NCBI GenBank assembly: GCA_017654935.2
Contig: CM065697.1
Span: 46,617,263 to 46,681,262 of the forward strand
From: Phymorhynchus buccinoides
Taxonomy: Eukaryota > Mollusca > Gastropoda > Neogastropoda > Raphitomidae
DNA: 64,000 nt
Direction of reading: 5' to 3'
Shown here: one piece after another, positions 14,440-26,800 of the stretch
Layout: each line of letters starts with the position of its first letter
Position numbering within the stretch: position 1 is the stretch's first letter
The notes under the pieces: model-generated
Told to the model about the DNA's origin: nothing
Databases searched by the model: none
Seen by the model: the letters and a program-made list of their open reading frames with translations, nothing else
Made by a program: the position numbers and the translations under genes

Positions 14440-14665
14440 TTAGAAATGTTTGTACAATGAGAGAGAAAATGGAGTTTTACGTCCTCTTGGTCTGAATCAG
14501 ACACATATGGGACATTTGTAAATACAAATATGGTGGGAACAATACTGGAGGCAATGCCCGGAGGCAGTACGAAACCAGTAAAGTCCCGATTTAAAAAAAT
14601 TAATACAGATAGCTGTAGCGGTGACCACGCCTCGGTTAAACCTCATCGGCTATGGCACCGCCACA
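14440..14665 (-). repeat. dispersed repeat D, inverted copy
   Basis: Inverse of 41710-41895 (gtctgaatcagacacatatg ... cctcatcggctatggc). Around it, 14110-15870 has (GT)n at 15130-15190, a G-run at 15367-15382 and TTA runs, and no gene. Confidence 0.65.
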
Positions 14666-15870
14666 AGTGACCATAAAAAAGTAACTCGTGTTTGTACAAT
14701 GTGTATCTTGTTGCTGGTAGTATGAATGGTGAGTGAAAGCGCATTGAGTTGCTTAAGCAAGATTATGCGCTATACAAGCATTATTCATCATTATTATTAT
14801 TAAATTATTGTCAATAGCCTTCATAGTTTAATACTAGATGTCCCCCTTTTTTCTCTCAACAGCTTCCACTGATCCAGTCACTGAAATAATGTTAATCAGA
14901 GAAAAATGTACCTGGCATTCTGTGCATTTGGGTAAAATAGGGATTGGATTTTTATTCCGGCTTCAGGACATAGAAATATGTGTGATGCAAGGCCCTAAGT
15001 TTTATACTTGGATAAGAAGAGAGAGAGTGTGCGTGTGTCTGTATTTACTTGAAATGTCCGTGCACATATTTTTGGGGTCTATATTTGCGCTTGTTTTCTT
15101 GGCTTGTGCATGTGTGTATGAGCATGTGTCTTTCTGTGTGTGTGTGTGTGTGTGTGTATGTGCGTACGTGCGTGTATGTGTGGGTGGGGTGTGTATACAT
15201 GTGTATGCCTATTTGCATGTGCGTGAGCGATTATTTCGTTTTGTTGTTGAATTTGTTGCTTTTTAATTTTTGTTGTTGTTAAGCGCATAGAGCTCCACAT
15301 TGGTGGAGGAATGCGCTATATAAATGATTCACTATTATTATTATTATTATTAAGAAAGAGAGAAAGGGGGGGGGGGGGGGGGTGCTTTTCCTTTACTTTT
15401 TTGGGGTAATATTCCTGCATTAGGATAAATAGTGAAGTGTCTTGAATAATGACAGCTCTCACACATATAGTGTGTGTGTGTGTTGTGTGTGTTCTTTGAC
15501 GTGCCAATAGGCCTGGTTGTGTGTTCCTGTGTGGCTTTCTGTGCTCAAGACCACTCTGACTAGATGTTCCTACTGGAAAACACATACTTGAACATCCTTT
15601 TGAGTGTTGACATACATTTATGATTTAATTTTTATGCGAGATTATGGTGTGTGTGCATTTCTATATATATATGTATGTGTGTGTATGGGTGTCTGTCTCT
15701 GTATGCCCATGTTTTTTGTCATTTTGTGTGTATTCTGGCGCGGTATGTCTTCCATTCATGAATGTTGTGACTGAATGAGCGATTCAGTGAACGTTAATGT
15801 TTTCCTCTTATAAGCTGGTAGGAATTCTTGTCTTGACAGGTTTTCTTGCATACTTCGAAACGAAACATTT

Positions 15871-15956
15871 TAAAGACCCACCAGATCTTTAATGTAGGTC
15901 ACAGCTACCCAGAAAAAAACGAAGGGACCTAATTGTGGTGGGTCAGTGTGTCTTTA
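15871..15956. mobile_element. short TAAAGAC-ended MITE
   Basis: taaagacccaccagatc at the left, gtgggtcagtgtgtcttta at the right. Internal deletion relative of 3671-3917. Confidence 0.6.
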
Positions 15957-16147
15957 GCAGATGGCTTCATTCATTCATGTGTAGTGGTGAACATAGAATA
16001 TTCAAAGTAAAAGTTGGAGGTAGAAAGAAAATGGGAGAGTGAAACTGTTTATTATCTGTGTCATTCACTTAGTCAAAGTCAAAAATACTTTATTATCACG
16101 TTAGGTGAAATTACATTGTGGTCTCGTGCAAGCACAATACAACAAGC

Positions 16148-16148
16148 G

Positions 16149-16191
<43 letters not shown>

Positions 16192-16192
16192 G
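16148..16192 (+). repeat. (GT)n microsatellite before exon 1
   Basis: Dinucleotide run ~55 bp upstream of the exon 1 acceptor. Confidence 0.95.
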
Positions 16193-16245
16193 CATAGGCG
16201 TTTGCAAGCATTTCATCTTGCATGATGTATGTGTGTGGTTTTCAG

Positions 16246-16389
16246 CTAGAAGTGCACAGAGGTAGAATGGCCAAGAAAGGGGAGGGGCGTGTGTTCAACA
16301 TTGGTGTCATCGGCCTGTCAGGCACAGAGCGCGAGAAGGGCCAGTATGGGGTAGGAAAGTCCTGCCTCTGCAACCGATTCATTCACCAG
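16246..16389 (+). CDS. ARHGAP35: exon 1: start codon and P-loop of N-terminal GTPase
   Basis: An acceptor (ttttcag) precedes 16246, so at least one 5' non-coding exon lies upstream. The ATG at 16267 opens [19 protein letters not shown], close to the human p190 start, which is why I chose it; the Met-Met 15 codons upstream lies before the acceptor. The motif [14 protein letters not shown] is the Ras-like G1/P-loop with the Lys and Ser intact, so nucleotide binding should be retained, as in p190 proteins. The exon ends in phase 0 at CAG|GTGTGT. A (GT)n tract and polypyrimidine stretch lie just upstream of the acceptor. Confidence 0.95.
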
Positions 16390-19300
16390 GTGTGTGGGCT
16401 TTACTACAGTACTCGCCTTGGCTGGCTTAACCCTTTCGCCGCCAACGTCGCATTTTTGCACCACAATGATTTAACACCCATGTCATTAACCCTTTCACCA
16501 CCAGCCATATTTCAGCCAAAAATGTCCATTGAAACTACCTGGGTAGAGAACAGTACAGTATTGGGGATTCTTCTGTGACATATATAAAATAAGGTCTATC
16601 CTTACTTCCCAAAACTAAGACAATAAGGTCTTTGGATAATAGACCCCGATTTGATGCTTTTCAGTGACATAGGTGTTAAATCACTGTGGTGCTAAAATGC
16701 GTCTGGCGGTGAAAGGGTTAAAAACATTGGATTCAGGGTCTGTTAAAAGTGTTATCCAATGATTTTTGTGTTCTTGATTTTGGGTGTTAAGGATAGGCCT
16801 TTTTTAAACATATAGAAAAGTAATCTCCAATATTTCAGACAAAATCATTTCTTTACCTATATGTAAATTTATTGGATAATTTTGGCTAAAAAATGTCTGT
16901 TGGCGAAAGGGTTAAGGCTGTGTCACCAATTGACATAGGCTAGAACACCAAGGCTACATCAAAATGTTGTTATGCTCAACATAGTTATGCGGGGATTGTC
17001 TTTAGCCATGACAAGCTCCTAGCATAACATCATCAGTCTCCAAAATTCTCTGAAGTCGGATTGTGGCTGCCCACGTGGCGGGGTAATCAAAAACGGTCAC
17101 ACACGTAATGTTCTCATCCCTAGCTGGTGCATTTGTGCCATAGCGTTCAAGTGCTTGGGCTGTTGAGATGATCCCTGGAGTCTTTTAGCCAGAAGTTTCA
17201 AATGCTTAGAAAAACTTACTAAGGTGAGGATCCCCAGCCATGCACACAAACAAAACAGACATAAACAAAAGCAGAAATGAAAGAAGATGACGGGTTTTTA
17301 CTTCAGGTTTAGACATAGGGAAGTGGTAGATCAGACTTTTTTTTATATATAGACTTTATATAGAAAAACTCTTTACACAGATTAGTTCCCCATAACAAAC
17401 CACTACAAAAGCAAAGTCAGAGGCAAAATTGTGGTCTAAGGGAGTGGGGCGAGTTTAGAAGTGACCAAGCGCACACAGATTTACTTCCCTTGAAGCAAAT
17501 GCATCAAATTGACAGCTATCTATTAATTCTGGACATATATGGCCGGAACGACTTGAATGAGTTAACAGGGAGGGAGTCTTCGACTGTACATGCTTTTGTG
17601 GTCTGTGATTTTCCCACAGGTTGCGGACAAATACCACAGCGAACACATCTCCGTGCTAAGCCAGAGCGATTTTGCGGGTCGTGTGATCAACAATGACCAC
17701 TTTCTGTACTGGGGGGACGTGACAAAGACGGATGACGGCAACAACTACTCTTTCCACCTCATCGAGCAGACCGAGTTCATTGATGACGTGTCCTTCCAGC
17801 CCTTCAAGACCGGCCGCACCGAGGCCTACAAATCGAGATGTACCGCCGTGAGGGTACAGTCCGCTGAGAAACTAATGTACATCTGCAAGGATCAGCTGGG
17901 TAAGCGATGGATTTGTATGGCATGTGTGTGTGTGTGTATGACTGTGTGTGTGTGTACACTGAGGCTAACAAATCGAGATGCACCGCCGTGAGGGTACAGT
18001 CCGCCGAGAAACTCATGTACATCTGCAAGCATTTCTATGACGCTAGTGTGTGTGTTGACTGTATGTGTGTGTGTGACTGTGTGTGTGTGTATGTGTATGT
18101 GCACTGAGGCTAACAAGTTGAGATGTACTACTGTGTGAGTACAGTCTGCTGTGAAACTCATGTACATCTGCAAAGATCAGCTGGGTAAGCGATGAATTTC
18201 TATGGCACTAGTGTGTGTACGTGTGTTCTTCAGTTTAACGTCCTTCCACTAAAGGTGATTCAGACAAGATTCCGTGTGTGTGTGCGTGCGTGCGTGCGTG
18301 CGTGTGTGCGTGCAAACTCTTGTACATCTGCAAGGATCAGCTGGGTAAGTAAGTAGTGGATTAGGGTATGTACACATACATGTGGAGATTCTGTGCGGAA
18401 ACCCGTGCACAATCCATAAATAAGTAAAAGAAAGAAGGGAGAAGATTTGCACACTTGTCCGTATTTCTCCTAATCCGTACATTTTTACCCTTCTTTCTGT
18501 TGCTTACTTATGGGTTTGCTTACGGAACTTACGCGTCTAATGTGTACCCGCCCTTATGCTGTAATGTCATGTAGCGCAATGTACTGTGATGTAATGAAAG
18601 GTAACAGAACTGTAGACGTGTAAGCCGCTTCATGTCACTGAAGCCTACAGGATGCGGGGAGTCACTATGCACGTACAGTCTCTGCTGAGGAATTCATGTA
18701 CATCAGATCAGCTGGGTAAGTGGGTACATTTCAGGGTAACTATTTTGTACCGTAATTCACAGACTGCAAGCCACTTCGTAATATAAGCCACACCCCCTAC
18801 TTACAAAAAAAATAAAAACCAAAAAGTAACGCATAAGCCGCGGATGCACGATATCCGCTTCCGGTTGAGTCTAGAGTTGATTGCGGGTGTGTTGACTGCC
18901 AAAACGAAAGCGAAACAGATTGTCATTTTGTGAAAAATATACCGAAATCAAGATGATTTTTTTGTCATCAACCGTGAACAAGGCCACACATCAAAGGTCT
19001 GAATCAAGGATGCCACTGAGTTGAGTTTACTTTCACTTTCGGTAACGTTTAGGCGGTGGCACAGTACTAGCCGCAGCGGGGGGTGTAAAAAAAAGTTGCG
19101 GCTTATAGTCCGCCAATTACGGTAATGTAATGTAGATTGCACTGAGGCCTGCAAGTCGAGGCGTACAATTGTGCGTGTTCAGTCCGCTGAGAAACTCGTG
19201 TACATCTGCAAGGATCAGCTGGGTAAGCGATAGAGGGAGTGGGGTGTGTGGAATGATGAAGGAATGGAGGCTTGGGTGAAAGTAGTGCAGGCATGCTCCT

Positions 19301-22300
19301 GAAATCAGGATTGAAAAAGCTGGTAGAAAGAGTCTTCAGGATTGGCCATCTTGTCATCCGGAACCACGGTCTTATAATATCAAACATTTCTGCTAAAACT
19401 GATGGCAGATTAAAACAAGATGATAGATATATGCAATTTTAGCACTATCCCCACCCATCCTGTATTACAGACACACACACACACATTGGATTTTTTAAAT
19501 TTTATAATGTCATCACTTCAGGATTGGGAAGATTCAGAGCGTTGTTTTCAGGATTGAGAGAATGTTTTACTTTCACCCATGATTTTATCTTTGTGGATAC
19601 AAGTACATGATCAGGGATCCCAAGACAAGGGGTCCCAGGGACTCCTTCACTTACAGCATAGAGGGTCCTAGAGGCGGGATAGAGGGTCCCAGTGGCATTG
19701 CGAATGCTAAAAAGAATTTTTCTAGTGCATCCCTGGGACCCCCTGCACATTCTTTTAGAGGGTCCTTGAGAATGTTAGTGCTTCATAGACCCCTAAATGG
19801 GGGTCCAGTGTTGATTCTAGAGCGCGTCCTGGCCGAAATCGCGCGAAATTTACGGTGATGACGCCTAAATAAAAAGCCAGTGCGTCCCCTGTGACGCTAG
19901 AAAAAAACTTCGGACGCGTTTTTAAACCACCAATGCGACATTACAAAATTGCACTGCTACTTTGCGTATAGCCAGTAAGCCGGAAATGAGTAATTCTCTT
20001 TCGCGCCATTGGACGTCAATGCTTTAGTTTAGCCAATCACGAGTTGAGTTGAGCGTAGCGCGTCCGAGTGTGAAGATGGAGTAGAGTGGCAATCATGAAG
20101 CGAACGTCAACACTGTTTGATTTTGCCTTCAAGTCGTCCAAAACACCTAAAGTGTCCGACTCGGAAGAATCTGGCCCAACATCTATTGTGAATGAAGATA
20201 CGGCTGCAGTAACGGAAGATTCGGGACCAACATCCAATGCAATTCCAAATGACGACGAACTTGAGATTGCAGACGGCGATGTTTCTGTGACTGAGCTGCC
20301 AAGTGACGCAGGTGGCGATGATCATGAGGAGGTTCAAAAGAAAACCAGTGCCAGTGGTGATACTCGCATCAAAACAAGAACGTTTCAGAAAAGCTGGCTT
20401 AAAAAATGGCCGTGGTTAGAAAATTGAGACGACGGCATGAGGTGCTTGATTTGTTTAAGTCATGTTTGTTGAGTCATATTAAATTATGCATGGGGAGATA
20501 TCTCATAAAATCTGTTTGTCTTCTGGGACCCCATTTTTTGACCATGAAGAGTCCCTAGGACCCTCTTTTTTCATCTTTAGGGGTCCTTGGACCCCCTTTT
20601 CTAAAGGTCTAGAATCAACACTGGTTGTCCCTGGGAGCCCTGATCGGCTGATGATTATGGTGCCATTTCCCCCATTTTGTCACCAGTGAGGAATACTGAC
20701 CCCTGTGCGTGTGTGTGTTGCTTTCAGGAATGGAGACGGACATTTCCTATGAGCAGAAGCTGATGCCAGAGGGACGACTGACCATCGACGGCTTTCTGTG
20801 CTGCTTTGACGTCAGCCAGGTCAGTGGTCAGCATTGCTGTCTTCTTTGTCCTTTTTGTCTTCTTTTTTTCTCTTCTTCTTCCTTCTTCTTCTTCTGTGTT
20901 CCCAGGCCATATGGCCATAAGGGGTAAGGTCTCCCCGCTGCATTCAGCTGACATATTCCGATTTTGGAGGAGCTCAAAGGAGATTGTTAGGAAAAAAGCA
21001 GGAGAATGGGCCAATAAATCAGAAAGATAGTAGATGGTAGAAAGCAAAGGGAAAAGGCAGAGTCAAAGAGAGGGACAGATTAGAGGAAGTTACAAGCACA
21101 GAATTTCCAGAAGGTGGGGGAACTATTTGTACAAAAGACCCCCCCCCCCTTGGACTTGGCTAGATTAAATTGTATCGGACAGTGAGATCTGTGTAGGCGA
21201 GTTGCGAAAAATATGATGTGGCAGGCAATTTTTTTGGAGTACTTGATGATACCGTTGGCTACGTTTTTTTGTTTTGGGCCCAATCACCTCCCTGTGTGTG
21301 TGTGTGAGAGATACACAGGTTTGTATATGACCTCAATGCACCAGAGGAGGCAACTGCTATCCTTAAAACCTGGGTTGAATTTTGTTAATTGAGACATTTT
21401 TGTCCTAAGTCATTGCATGAAATGCACAATCTGTGTTGTTTTCACTGGGTTCCACGGCGATGAAAATAAAACAGACCTGCCTACTGCTATGATTTGGCCG
21501 TAGCAGCTACGAAAAATAAAGCTTTGCTACGGAGCTACGGCAACCTTAACATTGCTACGGAAGAAAAAAAAATGCCGCTGCATTTTATTTTTGCTTATGC
21601 CGTTCCCGGTTTTGTCTGTTTCTAAGAGCAGACGCCGTGTCACGCGCGATAACCTAGTCACTTCTGTTTTTAGCAAAGTGACTGCGCATGCGTTCTTATT
21701 ACTTTCTCTGAAAAAAATGTCGGACTCCAGCAGCAGCAGCGATTCGGGAGATGTTTCAAACGAAGAAAAACGAACCCAAACCAGAAAACGAAAATCATCG
21801 GGCACACCATCTTGTTCTAAGAAAAAACATCGGCCTGCCGCACAAGTTTTCAAAATAGCTTACACGGAGGAGTGGCCTTGCATCGTGAGAAGTTGACTCG
21901 GTGCGAACCATGCTCACTGCAGTGCAACCTCTGCCGTGCGGACTTCTCTGTGAATCATGGCGGTAGAGACGATTGCCGTCAACACGTTCAATCGGCGAAA
22001 CATAAGCAGTGCGTTTCGGCTCAGGAAGAGAACAAATCGATTGCCATTGTTTGTGGATGCTACAAAAAAATTGCCATGCTACTGAAAATTGATGGCTGGG
22101 CTACTGATTGGGAAAATTCCAAGTAGGCAGGTTTGATAAAAAATAAATGGAATTCGTCACCTCCTTACTCCTTGCCACCTTAACCCCTTGACTGCCAGGG
22201 AAAGTCAAAGAAAAAATCGTTGGGCAAATCATGCCATAAAAAAGACAACTGATAAGAGACAATCTGGAAAAATGGTCTGGGGATATGGACCTCTTGACTG

Positions 22301-23821
22301 TGCAAGAGCAAAAGCCAGCATATCAGGGTTATTCCTCTTCATCTGATGTCATCAGGTCAGTACGTGATACGTTGGTGGCAGTCAAGGGGTTAAAGACAAG
22401 GAAAAACCTCTGCAGTGTGGTGTGTTAGCATTGTTGCTTGTGTGTGTGTGTTTTGAGTCAATATTCATATTATTATAGCATACACGCTTATTGTTTTCAC
22501 CAGGTCCCTCAGCGATCAACAGAAAAACAGGTGGAATTCGTCACCTCCTTGCTCCTCACCGCCCTGAAGACGAAGAAACCCGTGGTGCTCGTCTCCACCA
22601 AGCAGGACGAAGCCGACGAGCAGATTGTGCGTGAGTTGTCTACCCTGCTGGGCCGCAGAGACCTGAAGGGCGTGGTGCAGTGCGTGGAAACCTCGGCCCA
22701 CGAGAACGTGAACATCGAGGCGGCATTCATGCTGCTGGCGCACCTCATCGACCGGTCCAAGCCGAGGTTCAAGATTCTGTCCTACGTGGAGGCGGCACGA
22801 CAACGCAGAGAAATATGCCAGGTGAGTTAGTACAGTGGAACCTCCCTTATCAGACCTTCAAAAATCATCCAAAATGAGGTCTTATGAGGGAGGGGTCTTA
22901 TACGGGAGGTAATTTTAATACTTACAAAGAAGGGCAATGTCTCAGAGAAGTAGGTCTTCTGTGGGAGGGAGTCTTATAATGGGAGGTCTTATAAGGAGGT
23001 TCCACTGTATTTTGTTTGATTTTATTTGCTGTTGTTATCCCAGGTGCTCTTTTCCCGACATGGCTTAGATTTGGCAGTCTATTCTATCATCCTTACCATT
23101 GGCATTTTCTGTTCTTTTTTATTCAGGCATGCTTCCTTTCTGTAGTTCCAGCTTTTGATAAGGCAGATATTTGCTGGTCGGAAGTTTATTGAGGTTACCG
23201 TTTTGAGAAAACAAGTTTTTTCGAAAATGCTCAAGATTTGGTTATAAAGTGTCTTCGATCATCCGTAGCTAGAGGGCAGTCATTTATGAATTGTTTTCCT
23301 CTCAATTCAGTTAGTATCTGATAACGTTATCTACTTCCAGAGCTCTTGACTGATAACAGAAAGGACATATTTTGTACTGTATTTTTCGGACTTTAAAGCG
23401 CACCTGATTATAAGGCGTGCCCCCCCCAAATTTTACACAAAATTCAGATTTTGTTATAATATTTTCTTACTATATTTTAGTCATATGATAAGGCGCAGGG
23501 GTCTTAGTCTGGGAAAAAAAGTATTGCCTTATAGTCAGAAAAATATGGTAGCTATCTCTTAGACGCATAGCGGCAGCATGACGCATCTGAGCTCATGTGA
23601 CAGGAAACTGTTTGAGCAATCAACAAAGAAAACTTGTTTTTTTTACATGTCTTTCTTTTCAAGTGCGATCAATATCAATTTTATAACATTATTAGAGTAT
23701 TAGAGTGTAGAGTGGCACAGTGGTAATGCGTTCGCTTCGTGTCAAGTAAACCTGAGTTCGAACCTGGGTACAGGGGATTTTTCCTTTCACTTTGCACTAG
23801 GCCTTACGGTCTGAATGTGGA

Positions 23822-23852
<31 letters not shown>

Positions 23853-26800
23853 CGTGTGCCCATGCACTTAGCACATGTTAAAGCCAGTGGCAACGAAAAA
23901 GTTGTTATTTGGTCAAAATTTACCCCCCACCCCCACCCCTTTCATTCCTCATCAATCGCACAAAAAATTGCGTGCACAAATTTTTATTTTTAAAAATGGC
24001 ACGCCTCTGGCTTCGACGCACTCTCCAGGTGGGAGCAACCTGAATTTCACAGAGATGCCTCTGTGACTATAAAGCACCTAATACCTAATACTAGAGGGCT
24101 TATGTTTGCTTTTGAGAGCAAACATGACAGGATTCTCCCCCTAAACAATCATTTGCAAGTTATTCAATATTAAAATTTTGCCATAACATTATTATTTTCC
24201 CTTCCAGGTGGCGACCGAGGCGTACCGCCACCTCCTCCGCAGCAGCGTGAGTGACCCACGCACCGTGTGGAACAGCGCCCGGCGCAGGCTCCAAGCGGAG
24301 CACGACTTTGCCCACTTCCTGGAGCTGTTTGGCTCGGAGCAGGCGCGCAAGGAGTTCCGGCGCCACATCAAGCACCTGCGCGAGGAGCAGATCCGCGTGC
24401 GCGAGCACCACTACCTGCAGCAGCTGCCGCGCCTGCTGCGGCACTACCTCCCCACCGTGGATGCCGTCTCTGAAAAGTGAGCGTGGTGGATGGGGGGTAT
24501 TTCAGGAAGTTTTAAAGAGCCAACAGGGCTGGGGATATTTTAACTATACTCTTAGTGCACACTATGCGAATTCCCCTCATTCTTTCAGTTTTCCACAGAG
24601 AGCTATTTGTTTCAAGTTATTTCTTTTAACAGAGGCAAATATTCTTATCATTGATTGTGGTTAGGGATAAAAAAAGACCTTACAAGTGGTGGTATGCCAC
24701 CATAAAACAATGTAAGCCTAATGGCTAAAACACTTTAAATTGGTTTATGCTGGTGACGAGTGTTAACCAAAGGCATGAACTGAAAGGAGCTGAGAAAAGC
24801 TACTGTGAGTGATGTGAGATTTCTCATGAAATTTCCTGATTTCAGGACTGGGGATATTTAAACTGTACTCTTAGTGACGTGAGATTTCTCAGGAAATTTT
24901 CCGATTTCAGGAAGTTTTAAAGCCAGCAGGGCTGTTCTTGAGATAAGTGTAAATCCACTGAGAAATGGAGAGGGGGGGGTGGGTGGGTGTAGACTGGGAG
25001 TGGCTGATGGAAGCATGAACGAATCAATCATGCCCCAGTTTCCACTCAAATCTACAAGCCAATCCAGCATGTTCATCCTATTCAGTTGAAGCCCACTTAA
25101 CCCTTTGACTGCCACGGCCATTTTGAATTCATAGAGGGGGTACTTATGAAATAAATAAAAAATCTAGCAGTTGAATAATTAAAATGTGCCTAATCTATGC
25201 TACTTTTAAAGGTAAACGAACACCCTAACCATTCAGAAGTATTAAATATATGAATTCAATAATACAACCCTGTATGGAGGCTTTCAGTGGGACAATCCTA
25301 CTAGAATTTATGACGGAAATATCCGTCATGGGGCAGTGAAGGGGTTAAACTTAAAGTTCATTTGTTGGATCAGGATCAGGATTTTGGGGAGGGGGGGGGG
25401 GACTTTCTTTTCTTTTGTGTTCCCAGGCCATATGGCCATAATGGATAAGTAAACATGTGTCCGGTTTTCAGTTTTCATTGGTCTCCCCGCTGCGTAAAGC
25501 TGACACATTCCGATTTCGGAGGAGCTCAAAGAAAAAAAATTATTTGGAAGATTTTTTTTTTTAAGAAAGGCAGGAGAATGGGGCCAATAAGTCAGAAAGA
25601 TAGTAGATGATAGAAAGCAAAGGGAAAAGGCAGAGTCAAAGAGAGTGGCAGATTAGGGGAAGTTCCAGATGGTGTCTCTCTAATCTAACACAGCGTGTGT
25701 GATGTCATCCCAGGGGCTGGTCGACCATCCAGCGCGTGATGCGGACCCACCCCGACTTCCCGTCACACTTTGTGGAGGCCTCTCCCTCCCTCCCTCCCTC
25801 CCTCCCTCCCTCCCTCCCTCCCTCCCTCCCCCTCTCTAATCTAACACAGCGTGTGTGATGTCATCCCAGGGGCTGGTCGACCATTCAGCGCGTGATGCGG
25901 TCCCACCCCGACATCCCGTCGCACTTTGTGGAGGCCTCTCCCTCCCTTTCTCTCTCCCTCCCTCCCTCCCTCTCTCCCCCTCCCTCCCCCTCCCTCCCTC
26001 CCTCTCTCCCTCTGTCTCTAATCTAACACAGCGTGTGTGATATCATCCCAGGGGCTGGTCGACCATTCAGCGCATGATGCGGTCCCACCCCGACTTCCCG
26101 TCACACTTTGTGGAGGCCTCTCCCTCCCTCCCTCTCCTCCCTCCCTCCCCTCCCTCTCTCTCTCCCTCATTCCCTCTCTCTAATCTAACACAGCGTGTGT
26201 GATGTCATTCCAGGGGCTGGTCGACCATTCAGCGCGTGATGCGGTCCCACCCCGACTTCCCGTCGCACTTTGTGGAGGTGTCTCCCTCCCTTTCTTCTCT
26301 CCCTCCCTCCCTCCCTCCCTCTCCCCCCTCTCTCCCCTCCCTCCCTCCCTCCCTCCCTCTGTCTCTCTAATCTAACACAGCGTGTGTGATGTCATCCCAG
26401 GGGCTGGTCCACCATCCAGCGCATGATGCGGACCCACGCGGACTTCCCGTCGCACTTCGTGGAGGTCTCTCCCTCCCTTTCTCTCTCCCTCCCTCCCTCT
26501 CTCTCTCTCTCTCTCCCTCTGTCTCTCTAATCTAACACAGCGTGTGTGATATCATCCCAGGGGCTGGTCAACCATTCAGCGCGTGATGCGGACCCACCCT
26601 GACTTCCCGTCGCACTTTGTGGAGGTGTGCCCCCAGGGGGAGACGTGGAAGCAGACGGAGGACTTCCTGGACAACACGGAGGAGAAGCGCATCCCCCTCG
26701 ACCTCCTTGCCTCCCCCGAGGCTGAGGGCTGCTTCCGGAGTCACCTCTCAACACTCCACCAGCAGTACAGGAAGAAAGAGTCAGTATTGTCAGTGTTATG

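Larger units (their letters stand above)
19612..20642. mobile_element. CAGGGCTCCC-family element split by a nested hAT
   Basis: Its two halves, 19612-19806 and 20631-20642, match the copies at 6257-6486, 50928-51144 and 62689-62906. An 0.8 kb hAT-like element has inserted close to the right end. No clear target duplication remains around this copy. Confidence 0.75.

Noticed and set aside
15049..15282. Cys/Val-rich frames around 15100 and similar (GT)n/(CA)n frames elsewhere (8500, 13145, 46134)
   Set aside because: Translations of GT or CA dinucleotide repeats.
20086..20427. Reading this as an extra exon of the host gene
   Set aside because: Exons 2 and 3 join in phase without it, and it lies inside an element with inverted ends and an 8-bp duplication.
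24251..24664. 137-codon alternative frame over exon 5
   Set aside because: Shadow frame of a GC-rich exon; the p190-matching frame is the other one.
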